Source: SYFT01 sp964471115
Lineage (GTDB): Bacteria > Acidobacteriota > Vicinamibacteria > Vicinamibacterales > SCN-69-37
Reading direction: 5' to 3'
DNA length: 64,000 nucleotides
Assembly (NCBI GenBank): GCA_964471115.1
Contig: CAYYFE010000017.1
Coordinates: 11,403 to 75,402, forward strand
Below the pieces are notes generated by a model. The model was given only the letters and a program-made list of their open reading frames with translations, was not told the origin of the DNA and searched no databases. The translations under genes were made by a program, and so were the position numbers. This document shows, piece after piece, positions 16,409-25,596 of the stretch (positions are counted from its first letter, which is position 1; the number at the start of each line of letters is the position of its first letter).

Positions 16409-17857
16409 ATGATACTTGGCAGAAAGCAGTTACTGATCAACGGGGAGTGGCGCGACGCGTCGAATGGGAAGACCCAGCCGGTGGTCAATCCCGCCACCGA
16501 AGAAGTGATCGCGGAAGTCGCGTCGGCGACCCCCGAGGACGTCGATGCCGCGGTGCGGGCGGCGCTCGCGGCGCTTGACGGGCCGTGGGCCAGGATGTCG
16601 GCGCGCGAGCGCGGACGCCTGGTCTACCGTCTGGGCGAGCAGTTGATGGCCGAGGCCGATGAAGTGGCCCGCCTCGAGACGCTGCACAACGGCAAACCCA
16701 TCACCGAGTCACGCCACGTCGAGATTCCGATGGCGGCCGAGTGTCTCCAGTACTTCGGTGGCTGGGCCGACAAGGTGCACGGCGAGACGGTGCCGGTCAA
16801 AGGTGGCCAGCTCGTGTACACGCTGCGTGAGCCGGTGGGTGTCGTGGCGGCCATCGTGCCCTGGAACTTCCCGCTGCTGATCGCGATCTGGAAGGTCGCG
16901 CCGGCGCTGGCGATGGGCAACACCGTCATCCTCAAACCGGCCAGCCAGACGCCGCTGACCGCGCTCAAGCTGGGCGAGATGGCCACCGCGCTCGGGTTCC
17001 CTCCAGGCGTGCTCAACGTCATCACCGGCTCAGGCGCCACGGCGGGGCAGGCCATCGTCGATCACCCGGGCATCGACAAGATCTCGTTCACCGGCGACAC
17101 GTCGACCGGCAAGGGCATCATGCGCGGCTCGGCCGACACGCTGAAACACATCACGCTGGAGCTGGGCGGCAAGTCGCCCAACATCGTGTTTGCCGATGCC
17201 GATCTCGACGCCGCGGTCCGTGGCGCGACGATGGGGATTTTTTACGGGAAGGGTGAGGTGTGCGCCGCCGGGTCGCGGTTGCTGGTGGAGGCGTCCATCA
17301 AGGACGAGTTCCTCGCCAAGGTGGCCGACCGCGCGAAAAAGATGACGGCCGGCGACCCGCTCAACCCGAAGACGCGCCTGGGCGCCATCGCCTCGAAAAC
17401 GCAGATGGAGCGGGTGCTGGGCTACATCGAGACCGCCAAGAAGGAAGGGGCCCAGCTGCTGGCCGGCGGCGAGCGCATCGACATCGGCACGGGGAAGGGG
17501 TTCTTCCTGCAGCCCACCGTGTTCGGCAACGTCACGACCGACATGACCATCGCCCGGGAGGAGATTTTCGGGCCGGTGCTGGCCGCCATCGAGTTCACCG
17601 ACGTCGAAGACGCCATCGCCAAGGCCAACGGCACCGTGTACGGCCTGGCCTCGGGCGTCTGGACGCGGGACGTCAAGAAGGCTCATTATGTGGCGTCGAA
17701 GCTCAAGGCCGGGACGGTGTGGGTCAATACCTACAACGTCTACGACACGGCCGCGGCGTTCGGCGGGTACAAACAGAGCGGCTTCGGGCGCGACATGTCG
17801 GTGCACGCCCTTGACGCCTACACGCAGCTGAAAACGGTATGGGTGGATCTGGCGTGA
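16409..17857 (+). CDS. Aldehyde dehydrogenase, candidate BoxD
   Basis: 482 residues, NAD(P)-dependent aldehyde dehydrogenase superfamily. Visible motifs: VVAAIVPWNFPLLIAIWKVAPALAMGNTVILKP for cofactor binding, the general base E251 in LELGGKSPN, catalytic C285 in GEVCAAGSR, and EEIFGPVLA. Next to boxBC it is the natural candidate for the dehydrogenase that oxidises 3,4-dehydroadipyl-CoA semialdehyde to the acid, but its sequence style is that of general betaine-aldehyde-type enzymes, so the assignment is from context. AGAGG lies about 8 nt upstream of the ATG. The stop overlaps the GNAT start (GTGA). Confidence 0.85.
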   Translation: MILGRKQLLINGEWRDASNGKTQPVVNPATEEVIAEVASATPEDVDAAVRAALAALDGPWARMSARERGRLVYRLGEQLMAEADEVARLETLHNGKPITESRHVEIPMAAECLQYFGGWADKVHGETVPVKGGQLVYTLREPVGVVAAIVPWNFPLLIAIWKVAPALAMGNTVILKPASQTPLTALKLGEMATALGFPPGVLNVITGSGATAGQAIVDHPGIDKISFTGDTSTGKGIMRGSADTLKHITLELGGKSPNIVFADADLDAAVRGATMGIFYGKGEVCAAGSRLLVEASIKDEFLAKVADRAKKMTAGDPLNPKTRLGAIASKTQMERVLGYIETAKKEGAQLLAGGERIDIGTGKGFFLQPTVFGNVTTDMTIAREEIFGPVLAAIEFTDVEDAIAKANGTVYGLASGVWTRDVKKAHYVASKLKAGTVWVNTYNVYDTAAAFGGYKQSGFGRDMSVHALDAYTQLKTVWVDLA

Positions 17858-18135
17858 TCAAACACGAGGAAATGGGCAACCACGGCGCGTTTTTCTTCGA
17901 ACGCGACGATCACCGGCTGGCCGCGATGACCTACTCGCGCACCAGTCCCACGCTCATCATCATCGACCACACGGAAGTGTCGGATGTGCTCAAGGGGCAG
18001 GGCATGGGGCGGCAGCTGCTGGACGCCCTGGTCGCCTGGGCGCGTGAGACGGGAACCAAGGTGATGGCGACCTGCCCGTACGCGCTGGCGCAGTTCCGGA
18101 AAGACGCGTCGATTCGCGACGTGTTCAACGGCTAG
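17854..18135 (+). CDS. Small GNAT-like N-acetyltransferase
   Basis: 93 residues from GTG 17854, overlapping the upstream stop by 4 bp. Short YjdJ-type GNAT domain: FFERDDHRLAAMTYSR strand pair, LIIIDHTEV strand, then the acetyl-CoA-binding turn LKGQGMGRQLLDALVAWAR and KVMATCPYA. The start codon overlap indicates co-translation with the aldehyde dehydrogenase. These one-domain proteins are common hitch-hikers in metabolic operons; substrate unknown. Confidence 0.82.
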   Translation: MIKHEEMGNHGAFFFERDDHRLAAMTYSRTSPTLIIIDHTEVSDVLKGQGMGRQLLDALVAWARETGTKVMATCPYALAQFRKDASIRDVFNG

Positions 18136-18151
18136 AGCACCGGACGCACCG

Positions 18152-20404
18152 ATGGCGCACCGCGGGGCGTGGCTGGGGCCGCTGTGGCTGGCCGCGGGCC
18201 TGTGGCCCGTCGCCGTCTTCGCCCAGACCCCGGCCGCCGGGCCGATCGTCACCGACGCCGCCCTCATCGACCCCCACACCTTCAAGGCCATCGCGCTGCG
18301 GATTGAGCCGGGGCAGGCCCCGCGCATCGACGGACGGCTGGACGAGGCCGTGTGGGACCAGGCGCCGGTGCAGGGCCGATTCGTCCAGCGGGAACCACAG
18401 TTCGGCTACGAAAGCACCGAGCGCACCGAGTTCAGGATTCTCTACGACGACAAGACGCTGTACTTCGGCATCTGGGCGTTTGATTCGGATCCGTCCGGCA
18501 TCCTGGCCAGCGAACTCAAGCGCGACTCCGGATTGCGCAAGGGCGATCAGATCAAGATCACGCTCGACACGTTTCACGATCACCGCAACGCGTTCTACTT
18601 TTCGACCAACCCGCTCGGGGCGTTCAAGGACGCCCATTCCGTGGAAGCCGGCCGCACGATCAACTACGACTGGAATGCCGTCTGGGAGAACCGCACCTCG
18701 ATTGACGACCGGGGCTGGTTTGTCGAGATGGCCGTGCCGCTGAGTCAACTGCGGTTTCCGGGCGGCCCCGGTGAAGCCACGTGGGGCCTGAACATCTGCC
18801 GCATCATCATGCGGAAGAACGAAGAGACCTACTGGGTGCCGTACCCGCGCGAGTGGCAGGCCATCGGATTCGCGCGGATGTCCGGGGCCGGCCTGCTGAC
18901 CGGACTGCGGGACCTGACGCCACGACGACGCGTGGAGTTCGTGCCGTTTGCCAGCCCCCATGTCACGCGCGATTTCGACGCCGGCACGCCCACCCGCTTC
19001 AGCCGTGATGTTGGGTTCGATCTCAAGCTGGGGCTCTCACAGAGTTTCAACGCCGACATCACGGTCAACACGGACTTCGCGCATGTCGAGGCCGATCAGG
19101 AAGTCGTCAATCTCTCGCGCTTCAGCCTGTTCTTCCCGGAGAAGCGCCAGTTCTTCACCGAGGGTGCGGGCACGTTCGACTTCAGTCAGAACGCGGGATC
19201 GCAGTCGGGCCCCGGTCTGCTGACGTTGTTCTACAGCCGGCGGATCGGGCTGCAGGAGGGGCGCGAAGTGCCGATCCTGGCGGGCGGACGTGTCACCGGC
19301 CGCACCGGCCACACCACGGTGGGTGCCATGGCGGTCGTCACCGATCGCGCCGAACTGCCTGGCACGTCGGGGCCCCGGCAGGTGCCCCGCGCCGGATACG
19401 GCGTCCTGCGCGTGAAACACGACGTCCTGGCAAGTTCGTCCGTCGGCGCCATCGTGCTCGGGCGCACCAGCAGCGGCAGCGACAACGCCGCGGTCGGAGT
19501 TGACGGCGTGTTTTCGCTGGGCCCGCACCTGGACTGGCTCGTGTTCGCCGCGAAGACGTTCACCACCGGGCGCCGCGGCCAGGACTGGGCCGCCGTGACC
19601 CGCGCGAAGTGGACCACCGACCTGTTCGAGTCGACGCTGACCTACACCGACATCGGCGCGCAGTTCAACGCGGAGCTCGGGTTCATTCCGCGCACCGACA
19701 TCCGCAACATCCAGGCGCAGGCCGCCTGGACGCCGCGGCCGGACTGGCCGGGCGTCCGGCAACTGCGGGTGAACGCCGACACGTCGTACTTCGAAAACCA
19801 CGCCGGCCAGAAGGAGTCGCAGGCCACCGGGTTCGACCTCAGCCTGACCCGGCAGGACAGTTCATCGTGGCGGGCGAGCCTCGAACTGCAGCAGGACGTG
19901 CTGCGGGCGCCCTGGCGGACGGCGGGCACCGTGATTCCCGCCGGCCACTATGACTGGCGCTCGGTGCGGCTGGGCTACACCTCGAATCAATCCAAAGCCG
20001 TGTACGGCGCGGCGTCGGTCGAACGCGGCGGCTACTACGCCGGCGATCGCCAGTCGTATCGCGTCGAACTGGCGTTCGTGCCGAAAGACACGCTGCTGTT
20101 TGAACACGTCTACACGCGCAACCGGATCGAACTGCCGTGGGCCGCGCCGTACATCACCAACGTCCTCAGCTCGCGCGTGAGTTACTCGTTTTCGCCGGAC
20201 CTGTTCGTCAAGAGTTTCATCCAGTACAACGACGCGACCGAGACGGCCAGCCTGAACCTGCTGCTCTGGTACATCTATCGCCCAGGCAGCGACTTCTACA
20301 TCGTCTACAACGAGGGATTCGACACGGAGGCGCCCGGCGCCCGCGCGCTGCGGACCCGCGGCCGGTCGTTGGCGGTCAAAGTGACGTACTGGTGGGCGCG
20401 GTAA
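18152..20404 (+). CDS. DUF5916/CBM9-type outer-membrane protein
   Basis: 750 residues. Signal peptide to about 25 (VAVFAQ). N-terminal carbohydrate-binding-family-9-like domain: RIDGRLDEAVWDQAPV, then FRILYDDKTLYFGIWAFDSDPSGI and FYFSTNPLGA, the usual lead-in of DUF5916. The remainder has alternating aromatic/polar strands ending in YIVYNEGFDTE and a final KVTYWWAR, typical of an outer-membrane beta-barrel. SLFFPEKRQFFTEGAGTF is a recurrent DUF5916 motif. Paralogue at 25822-27993. Function unknown; surface binding or transport is a guess. Its 3' end overlaps the convergent methyltransferase-SpeD gene by 29 bp. Confidence 0.85.
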   Translation: MAHRGAWLGPLWLAAGLWPVAVFAQTPAAGPIVTDAALIDPHTFKAIALRIEPGQAPRIDGRLDEAVWDQAPVQGRFVQREPQFGYESTERTEFRILYDDKTLYFGIWAFDSDPSGILASELKRDSGLRKGDQIKITLDTFHDHRNAFYFSTNPLGAFKDAHSVEAGRTINYDWNAVWENRTSIDDRGWFVEMAVPLSQLRFPGGPGEATWGLNICRIIMRKNEETYWVPYPREWQAIGFARMSGAGLLTGLRDLTPRRRVEFVPFASPHVTRDFDAGTPTRFSRDVGFDLKLGLSQSFNADITVNTDFAHVEADQEVVNLSRFSLFFPEKRQFFTEGAGTFDFSQNAGSQSGPGLLTLFYSRRIGLQEGREVPILAGGRVTGRTGHTTVGAMAVVTDRAELPGTSGPRQVPRAGYGVLRVKHDVLASSSVGAIVLGRTSSGSDNAAVGVDGVFSLGPHLDWLVFAAKTFTTGRRGQDWAAVTRAKWTTDLFESTLTYTDIGAQFNAELGFIPRTDIRNIQAQAAWTPRPDWPGVRQLRVNADTSYFENHAGQKESQATGFDLSLTRQDSSSWRASLELQQDVLRAPWRTAGTVIPAGHYDWRSVRLGYTSNQSKAVYGAASVERGGYYAGDRQSYRVELAFVPKDTLLFEHVYTRNRIELPWAAPYITNVLSSRVSYSFSPDLFVKSFIQYNDATETASLNLLLWYIYRPGSDFYIVYNEGFDTEAPGARALRTRGRSLAVKVTYWWAR

Positions 20405-21575
20405 GCGGGGTGGGGCCACGCGAGATCGTCCGCACGCTCACATTGGAGGCGCCAAGCGACGCCTCCAGGCGATCGCGCCAGGGCCATTCGACGCCCTGCG
20501 GACGGCAGCAGTACAGACTGAACGCCGCGTAACCCGCCTCCGGGTAGGTGTGGCACGCCAGGTGGGACTCCGAGAGGAGCTGCAGGCCGGTGATGCCGCC
20601 GGCGCCGTCGAACACATGCCACTGCGCCTGTCCGACCGTGGTGAGGCGGGTGTCACGCACGATGTCCGCAAACAGGCCCTGCAGCAGGGCCAGGTCCTTC
20701 AGGGCCGGCTGCCGGCATCCGACGGCATCGATCAGAATCTCGATCCCGTTCACGCTCGGCCCGGCCGGCACGTCCGGCCGTTCGGCCACCGCGGCGATGA
20801 GGTAGCCGTGCCGCGCCAGCCGCGGCCATCGTGCCTCCAGCCATCCGAACAGGCGCACGCCGGCAGCGGCCAGCGGGGCCAGCGGGCTGCGCCGCGTGTG
20901 ACACCACAGGTCCAGCATCCGGAGCCAGCCCGGCATGAACAGCAGGCCGTCCTGCGCGCGGACGATCAAGCCGGCCTGCTCGACGAGCGCCCGCAGCTGG
21001 GCGGGGGAGTACGACTTCTCATACCCGTAGTCATACCATCCCAGCCGCCAGAGGATTTCGACGAGCAGGGGCCGCAGGAAAGGGTCGTGCCGGTTGGGGA
21101 CGCCGATGATGGCGCGCCCCCCTGGCCGGAGGACACGCGCGATCTCGCGGACGGCCAGCGCGGTCTCGTCGAAGTGCTCGATGGTGCCCATCGAATAGAC
21201 GGCGTCAAACGACGCATCGGCAAAGGGCAGTTCGCGCACATCGGCGCCGACGGCGGCCACCGGCGCACCGCCAAAGGCGGCCTTCGCGCGGGCGGCCACC
21301 GGTCCGGAGACGTCGATGCCGGTGACGCGGGCGCCCTGCGCCTGCGCCCACTGCAGGATGCGCGTGTTGCGCGCCTCGTCCCAGAGGTCGGTCTTGAGCA
21401 GCCGCGTGCCGTCGAGGGCGCCGAGATGGCGGGTCAACAGCCGCTGTTCGCCGGCGCGATACACGGCCGTCGATGCCGCACCGGACAGATCCGGGAACCG
21501 GTCGCCGACGTCCTCCCAGAAGACGCGATAGGCGGGCGCGCGGAGGACCGGCGCGTTATCGCCAGATCGCCCCAA
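20376..21575 (-). CDS. Methyltransferase-AdoMet decarboxylase (SpeD) fusion
   Basis: 399 residues. Residues about 55-215 look like a class I SAM-methyltransferase (VTGIDVS, GADVRELPFADASFDAVYS, EIARVLRPGGRAIIGVPN), but the usual glycine-rich motif I is replaced by LLKTDLWDEARN. Residues about 275-385 match bacterial SpeD: LSESHLACHTYPEAGYAAF carries S337 (self-cleavage and pyruvoyl serine), H342 and, in LYCC, C357, at the same spacing as S63/H68/C83 of Thermotoga SpeD. So a processing-competent decarboxylase appears fused to a methyltransferase-fold domain. No spermidine synthase gene is nearby. The start overlaps the end of the upstream BNR gene by 20 bp. Product could be decarboxylated AdoMet or an altered amine; unresolved. 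Confidence 0.85.
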   Translation of the reverse strand: MGRSGDNAPVLRAPAYRVFWEDVGDRFPDLSGAASTAVYRAGEQRLLTRHLGALDGTRLLKTDLWDEARNTRILQWAQAQGARVTGIDVSGPVAARAKAAFGGAPVAAVGADVRELPFADASFDAVYSMGTIEHFDETALAVREIARVLRPGGRAIIGVPNRHDPFLRPLLVEILWRLGWYDYGYEKSYSPAQLRALVEQAGLIVRAQDGLLFMPGWLRMLDLWCHTRRSPLAPLAAAGVRLFGWLEARWPRLARHGYLIAAVAERPDVPAGPSVNGIEILIDAVGCRQPALKDLALLQGLFADIVRDTRLTTVGQAQWHVFDGAGGITGLQLLSESHLACHTYPEAGYAAFSLYCCRPQGVEWPWRDRLEASLGASNVSVRTISRGPTPLTAPTSTSL

Positions 21576-24500
21576 TGCCGAGTTCCCAGAGGCGGCGATT
21601 GAGACTCGGGATGTCCGCCGTCGTCATGTCGTCGGCCCGCGCCTTCAATCCCTTCCACGTCGCGCCCAGATCCTCGAGGCGATCGAGCGTGCCTTGGTTG
21701 ACGCGCGGCAGGTCACTTTCCGTCGCGTTGATCAGGAACAGGTAGTTCGCCGTGAACTTCTGCGCGTAGTTCTCCACATCGTCATACGCGCGGGTCCGGC
21801 GCGAGACCATCTCGTCATCCCACGCCTTCAGACGGGTGACCAGCGCCTCGGCATCACGTTTGACCGCGGCGAAGCGGTCGCCGGCCGGCAGCGTCTTGAT
21901 CAACGCTTCCAGGCGGGTGCGGGTGTCGTGCAGGCGGTTGACCATCTCATGCATCTCGGTGATGTCCCGTTCCATCGACGACATCACGTCGTGATACTCG
22001 CGGTACTGCGCCTGCGAAATCGCATACAGCGGATTGGCCAGAATTTCCGCCGTGGTGGTGGCCGTCTGAGTCCCGGCCGTGAACGTGAACCGGTACGCGC
22101 CCGGGATGGCCTTGTGCCCGCTGTAGCTGCCCTCGATGTACACGTCACGCACGCCGGGAATCGTGGGGTACCGCATGTTCCAGACGAACCGGTTGAGCCC
22201 GGCCTTCTTCGGCAGCGTGGGATCGGCGTTCGGTCCGCCATCCCACTTGCGGAAGCCCTCGGCCGCGCGCGACGAGAACGTGCGCACGGGCCGACCGTTG
22301 GCGTCCTGGATCGTCAGCGTCACGTCCTGGTCCTTCGCCAGCTCCGGCAGGTGGTAATAGAGGACGATGCCGTTGGCGGGATTGACGCCCCGGAAGGTGT
22401 TGGCGCCGGTGAAGTCGTCAGTCGAGCCATTCAACTCGCTGCCGCCGTTGGCGAGATACGCGTTGGCCGGCTGATACACGGTGAACGCGGGCGGGTTGGG
22501 GCGGTACTGCCGGATGAGCGGCAGGTCGTCGAGAATCCAGAACGAGCGGCCCGAGGTGGCCGCAATCAGGTTGTCCTTGTGCACGCGCAGGTCGGTGATC
22601 GGCGTGATGGGCAGGTTGAGCTGGAACGGCGCCCAGTCCTGTCCGCCGTTCCACGAGATGAACACGCCCAGCTCGGTGCCGGCAAACAACAGGTCACGGC
22701 GCACGTCGTCTTCGCGCACGACTCGCGTGAACGCGTTGCCCGGAATGCCGCGGTCGATCTTCGTCCACGTGGCGCCGTAATCCGTCGTCTTGTACAGCCC
22801 CGGCGCGTGGTCGTTGAACTTGTAGCGCGTGGTGGCGATGTACGCGGTGGCCCGGTCGTGGGGTGACACTTCGATCGCGTTGACCAGCGTCTCGGGCAGC
22901 CCTGGGGGCGTGACGTTCTTCCACGTGGCGCCGCCGTCACGCGTCACATGCACCAGGCCATCGTCGCTGCCGGTCCAGATGACGCCCTTTTCATGCGGCG
23001 ATTCGGTCACGTAGGCGATCGTGCCGTAGTTCTCGGCGCCGACGGCTTCGTTGGTGAAGGGCACGCCGCCCTTGCCCTGTTTGTCCTTCTCGTTGCGCGT
23101 AAGGTCGGGGGACACCTCGCGCCACGTGCGGCCGAGGTCGCTGCTCTTGAGCAGCACCTGGGCCGCGTGAAAGTACGTGTTGGGTTCGTGCCGGCTCCAG
23201 ATAATCGGCGCGTTCCAGTTGTAGCGGTATTTCATGTCCTTGGCGTCCATGCCCAGGTACTGGATGGGCGCCGACATGACGTTGGTGCCGCCCTTGGCCT
23301 GCATGTCGAGCACTTCAATCGTGCCCTGATAACTGCCACCCAGCACCACGCGCGGATTGTCCGGATCAAACGCCAGGAACGCGCTTTCGCCGCCGGCCGA
23401 CGGCGTCCAGCTTTCGGTCGTGATGCCGCCGCTGCCGAATTCGCGCGACGCGATGGACAGCGACGAGTTGTCCTGCTGGCCGGCGTAGATGCGATAGGGG
23501 AACTGATTGTCGACGTTGATGCGGTACAGCTGGGCGGTCGGCATGTTGTCCTGCGAACTCCAGCTGCGGCCCTTGTCGAACGTGATCGACGCGCCGCCGT
23601 CGTTGGCCAGGATGAAGTTGTCCGAGTCGGCCGGGTTGATCCACATGTCGTGGAAGTCGCCGTGTGGGGCGCTGAGCGGCTCCCACGTGCGCCCGCCGTC
23701 CTCCGAGCGCAGGAACGGCGCGCTCAGCACGTACAGCGTGTCATCGTCCTCGGTGTCGATGAACAGCTCGATGTAGTACCAGGCGCGCTGCACCAGCCGA
23801 GGATCGCTCGACACCTGACGCCAGCTCTTGCCGGCATTGGTCGACAGGTACAGGCCGCGTTCGTCCTTCATCGAGTCGCTTTCGATGAGGGCGTACAGCT
23901 TGTCCGGATTGACGCGGCTGACGGCGATGGCCATCTTGCCCATCTCGGTCGGGAGGCCGTCCTTCATCTGCGTCCACGTCTCGCCGGAATCCGTGGACTT
24001 GTAGAGTCCGCCACCAGGGCCGCCGCTGATCACCTGCCACGGCCGGCGTCCGTATTCCCAGAGCGCGGCATACATGATGCGCGGGTTGTGCGCATCCATG
24101 ACGAGTTCCGATGCGCCGGTGCGGTCGTTGACGTACAGCACCTTCTTCCACGTGGCGCCGCCGTCGGTGGACTTGAACACGCCGCGCTCTTCGCCGGCGC
24201 CGTACAGGGCGCCCTGTGCCGCCACCCACACCGTATCCGGGTCTTTCGGGTGCACGACGATGCGCGCGATGTGCTGGGTGGCCGCGAGGCCAATCTTCTT
24301 CCAGGTGCGGCCGGCGTCGGTCGAGCGATACATGCCGTCACCGTGATGCGTCATCACACCGCGGACGGCGTGTTCTCCCATGCCGACGTACACGACATTC
24401 GGGTCGCTCTCGGCCACGGCAATGGCGCCGACCGACCCGGTGGTCATGTAACCGTCGGAGACGTTGGTCCAGCTGATGCCCTTGTCGACGGTCTTCCAGA

Positions 24501-24720
24501 CGCCGCCGCCGGTCGTGCCCATGTAATACGTCTTGACGTCACCGATGACGCCGGTCGCGGCCACCGACCGGCCGCCGCGGAACGGTCCGATCGATCGCCA
24601 TTTGACCGGCTTGAAGAACTCGTGCAGGTCGGTGGTTGAGGATTGCGGCGTCCGGGCTGAACCTGGCAGCACCAGCAACGTAAGGATCACACCAGTCAGG
24701 GCAGTGGCGAGTCTCGGCAT
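21556..24720 (-). CDS. Secreted BNR/sortilin-like beta-propeller protein, paralogue
   Basis: 1054 residues from ATG 24720 (MPRLATALTGVILTLLVLPGSA, a signal peptide); a longer frame runs back to 25269 through the divergent TIGR00266 gene and is rejected. Repeated Asp-box turns (STDAGRTWK, STDGGATWK, STDSGETWT, TTDYGATWT, SEDGGRTWE) define the propeller. The C-terminal third adds a segment with HLPELAKDQDVTLTIQDANGRPVR, a beta-sandwich-like region found in this family, and a helical tail. Related to the protein at 8313-11327. GATAAT lies 9 nt before the start codon. Likely exported; activity unknown. Confidence 0.85.
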   Translation of the reverse strand: MPRLATALTGVILTLLVLPGSARTPQSSTTDLHEFFKPVKWRSIGPFRGGRSVAATGVIGDVKTYYMGTTGGGVWKTVDKGISWTNVSDGYMTTGSVGAIAVAESDPNVVYVGMGEHAVRGVMTHHGDGMYRSTDAGRTWKKIGLAATQHIARIVVHPKDPDTVWVAAQGALYGAGEERGVFKSTDGGATWKKVLYVNDRTGASELVMDAHNPRIMYAALWEYGRRPWQVISGGPGGGLYKSTDSGETWTQMKDGLPTEMGKMAIAVSRVNPDKLYALIESDSMKDERGLYLSTNAGKSWRQVSSDPRLVQRAWYYIELFIDTEDDDTLYVLSAPFLRSEDGGRTWEPLSAPHGDFHDMWINPADSDNFILANDGGASITFDKGRSWSSQDNMPTAQLYRINVDNQFPYRIYAGQQDNSSLSIASREFGSGGITTESWTPSAGGESAFLAFDPDNPRVVLGGSYQGTIEVLDMQAKGGTNVMSAPIQYLGMDAKDMKYRYNWNAPIIWSRHEPNTYFHAAQVLLKSSDLGRTWREVSPDLTRNEKDKQGKGGVPFTNEAVGAENYGTIAYVTESPHEKGVIWTGSDDGLVHVTRDGGATWKNVTPPGLPETLVNAIEVSPHDRATAYIATTRYKFNDHAPGLYKTTDYGATWTKIDRGIPGNAFTRVVREDDVRRDLLFAGTELGVFISWNGGQDWAPFQLNLPITPITDLRVHKDNLIAATSGRSFWILDDLPLIRQYRPNPPAFTVYQPANAYLANGGSELNGSTDDFTGANTFRGVNPANGIVLYYHLPELAKDQDVTLTIQDANGRPVRTFSSRAAEGFRKWDGGPNADPTLPKKAGLNRFVWNMRYPTIPGVRDVYIEGSYSGHKAIPGAYRFTFTAGTQTATTTAEILANPLYAISQAQYREYHDVMSSMERDITEMHEMVNRLHDTRTRLEALIKTLPAGDRFAAVKRDAEALVTRLKAWDDEMVSRRTRAYDDVENYAQKFTANYLFLINATESDLPRVNQGTLDRLEDLGATWKGLKARADDMTTADIPSLNRRLWELGIGAIWR

Positions 24721-24729
24721 GGCGGAGGG

Positions 24730-24735
24730 ATTATC
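24730..24735 (-). promoter_or_regulatory. -10 hexamer GATAAT, 9 nt before a start codon
   Basis: Minus-strand GATAAT followed by CCCTCCGCC and ATG 24720. The expected leader is about 3 nt, so initiation must be leaderless or nearly so. On the plus strand, TAAACT (24758-24763) could be the -10 of the divergent gene at 24787, whose leader does contain GAGG. Confidence 0.45.
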
Positions 24736-24786
24736 CCCCGCGCGCCGCCCGGCTGGGTAAACTACTTTGCGAGGTACCGAAACCGT

Positions 24787-25587
24787 ATGGCAGGCATGCA
24801 CGAAATTGAATACAAGATTTTTGGCGACGACATGCAGTTCGTCGAAATCGAACTCGACCCCAACGAAGCCACCGTGGCCGAAGCTGGCGGCATGATGTAC
24901 ATGGAAAACGGGATCGAGATGGAGACCGTCTTCGGCGACGGTTCGCAGCAGAACACCGGCTTCATGGGCGCGCTGATGGGCGCCGGCAAGCGGCTGCTGA
25001 CCGGTGAGTCGCTGTTCATGACGGTGTTCTTCAACAAGACCACGGGCCGCCGGAAGCTGGCGTTCGGCGCGCCGTATCCCGGCAAGATCATCCCGATTCA
25101 CCTGGCCGAAATTGGCGGCACGCTGATCGCCCAGAAGGACTCGTTTCTGGCCGCGGCCAAGGGCGTGAGCGTGGGCATCGCCTTCCAGCGGCGCCTGGGC
25201 GTCGGCCTGTTCGGCGGCGAAGGGTTCATCATGCAGAAGCTGGAGGGTGACGGCTGGGCGTTCGTGCACGCCGGCGGCACGCTCCAGGAGCGCCAGCTCG
25301 CGCCCGGCGAAATCCTGCGTGTCGACACGGGCTGCATCGTCGCGATGCAGCCGTCGGTCGACTACGACATTCAGTACGTCGGCAAGATCAAGACGGCGCT
25401 GTTCGGCGGCGAAGGCCTGTTCTTCGCCACGCTCACCGGCCCCGGCAAGGTGTGGCTGCAGTCACTGCCGCTCTCGCGTCTGGCCAACCGCATCGTGGCC
25501 GCTGTCCCCGGTCTCGGCAAGGGCGGCAGGGAAGAAGGGTCGCTGCTGGGCGGCATCGGCCGCATGCTCGACGGCGACAATTCGTAA
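24787..25587 (+). CDS. TIGR00266/AIM24-family protein
   Basis: 266 residues. Clear family features: MHEIEYKIFGDDMQFVEIELDPNEATVAEAGGMMYME, then a glycine-rich middle (GSQQNTGFMGALMGAGKRLLTGESLFMTVF) and GGEGLFFATLTGPGKVWLQSLP near the C-terminus. The fold is a double-stranded beta-helix similar to tryptophan RNA-binding attenuator-like assemblies; cellular role is unknown, though yeast AIM24 affects mitochondria. No signal peptide. ATG 24787 (MAGMHEIEY) follows GAGG by about 13 nt; ATG 24796 (MHEIEY) is an alternative. Followed by a large composite inverted repeat. Confidence 0.88.
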   Translation: MAGMHEIEYKIFGDDMQFVEIELDPNEATVAEAGGMMYMENGIEMETVFGDGSQQNTGFMGALMGAGKRLLTGESLFMTVFFNKTTGRRKLAFGAPYPGKIIPIHLAEIGGTLIAQKDSFLAAAKGVSVGIAFQRRLGVGLFGGEGFIMQKLEGDGWAFVHAGGTLQERQLAPGEILRVDTGCIVAMQPSVDYDIQYVGKIKTALFGGEGLFFATLTGPGKVWLQSLPLSRLANRIVAAVPGLGKGGREEGSLLGGIGRMLDGDNS

Positions 25588-25596
25588 GAGCTTTCC

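Noticed and set aside
22948..24639. Plus-strand 563-codon frame opposite the second BNR gene
   Set aside because: Same reason: composition of an antisense frame and a well-supported gene on the other strand.
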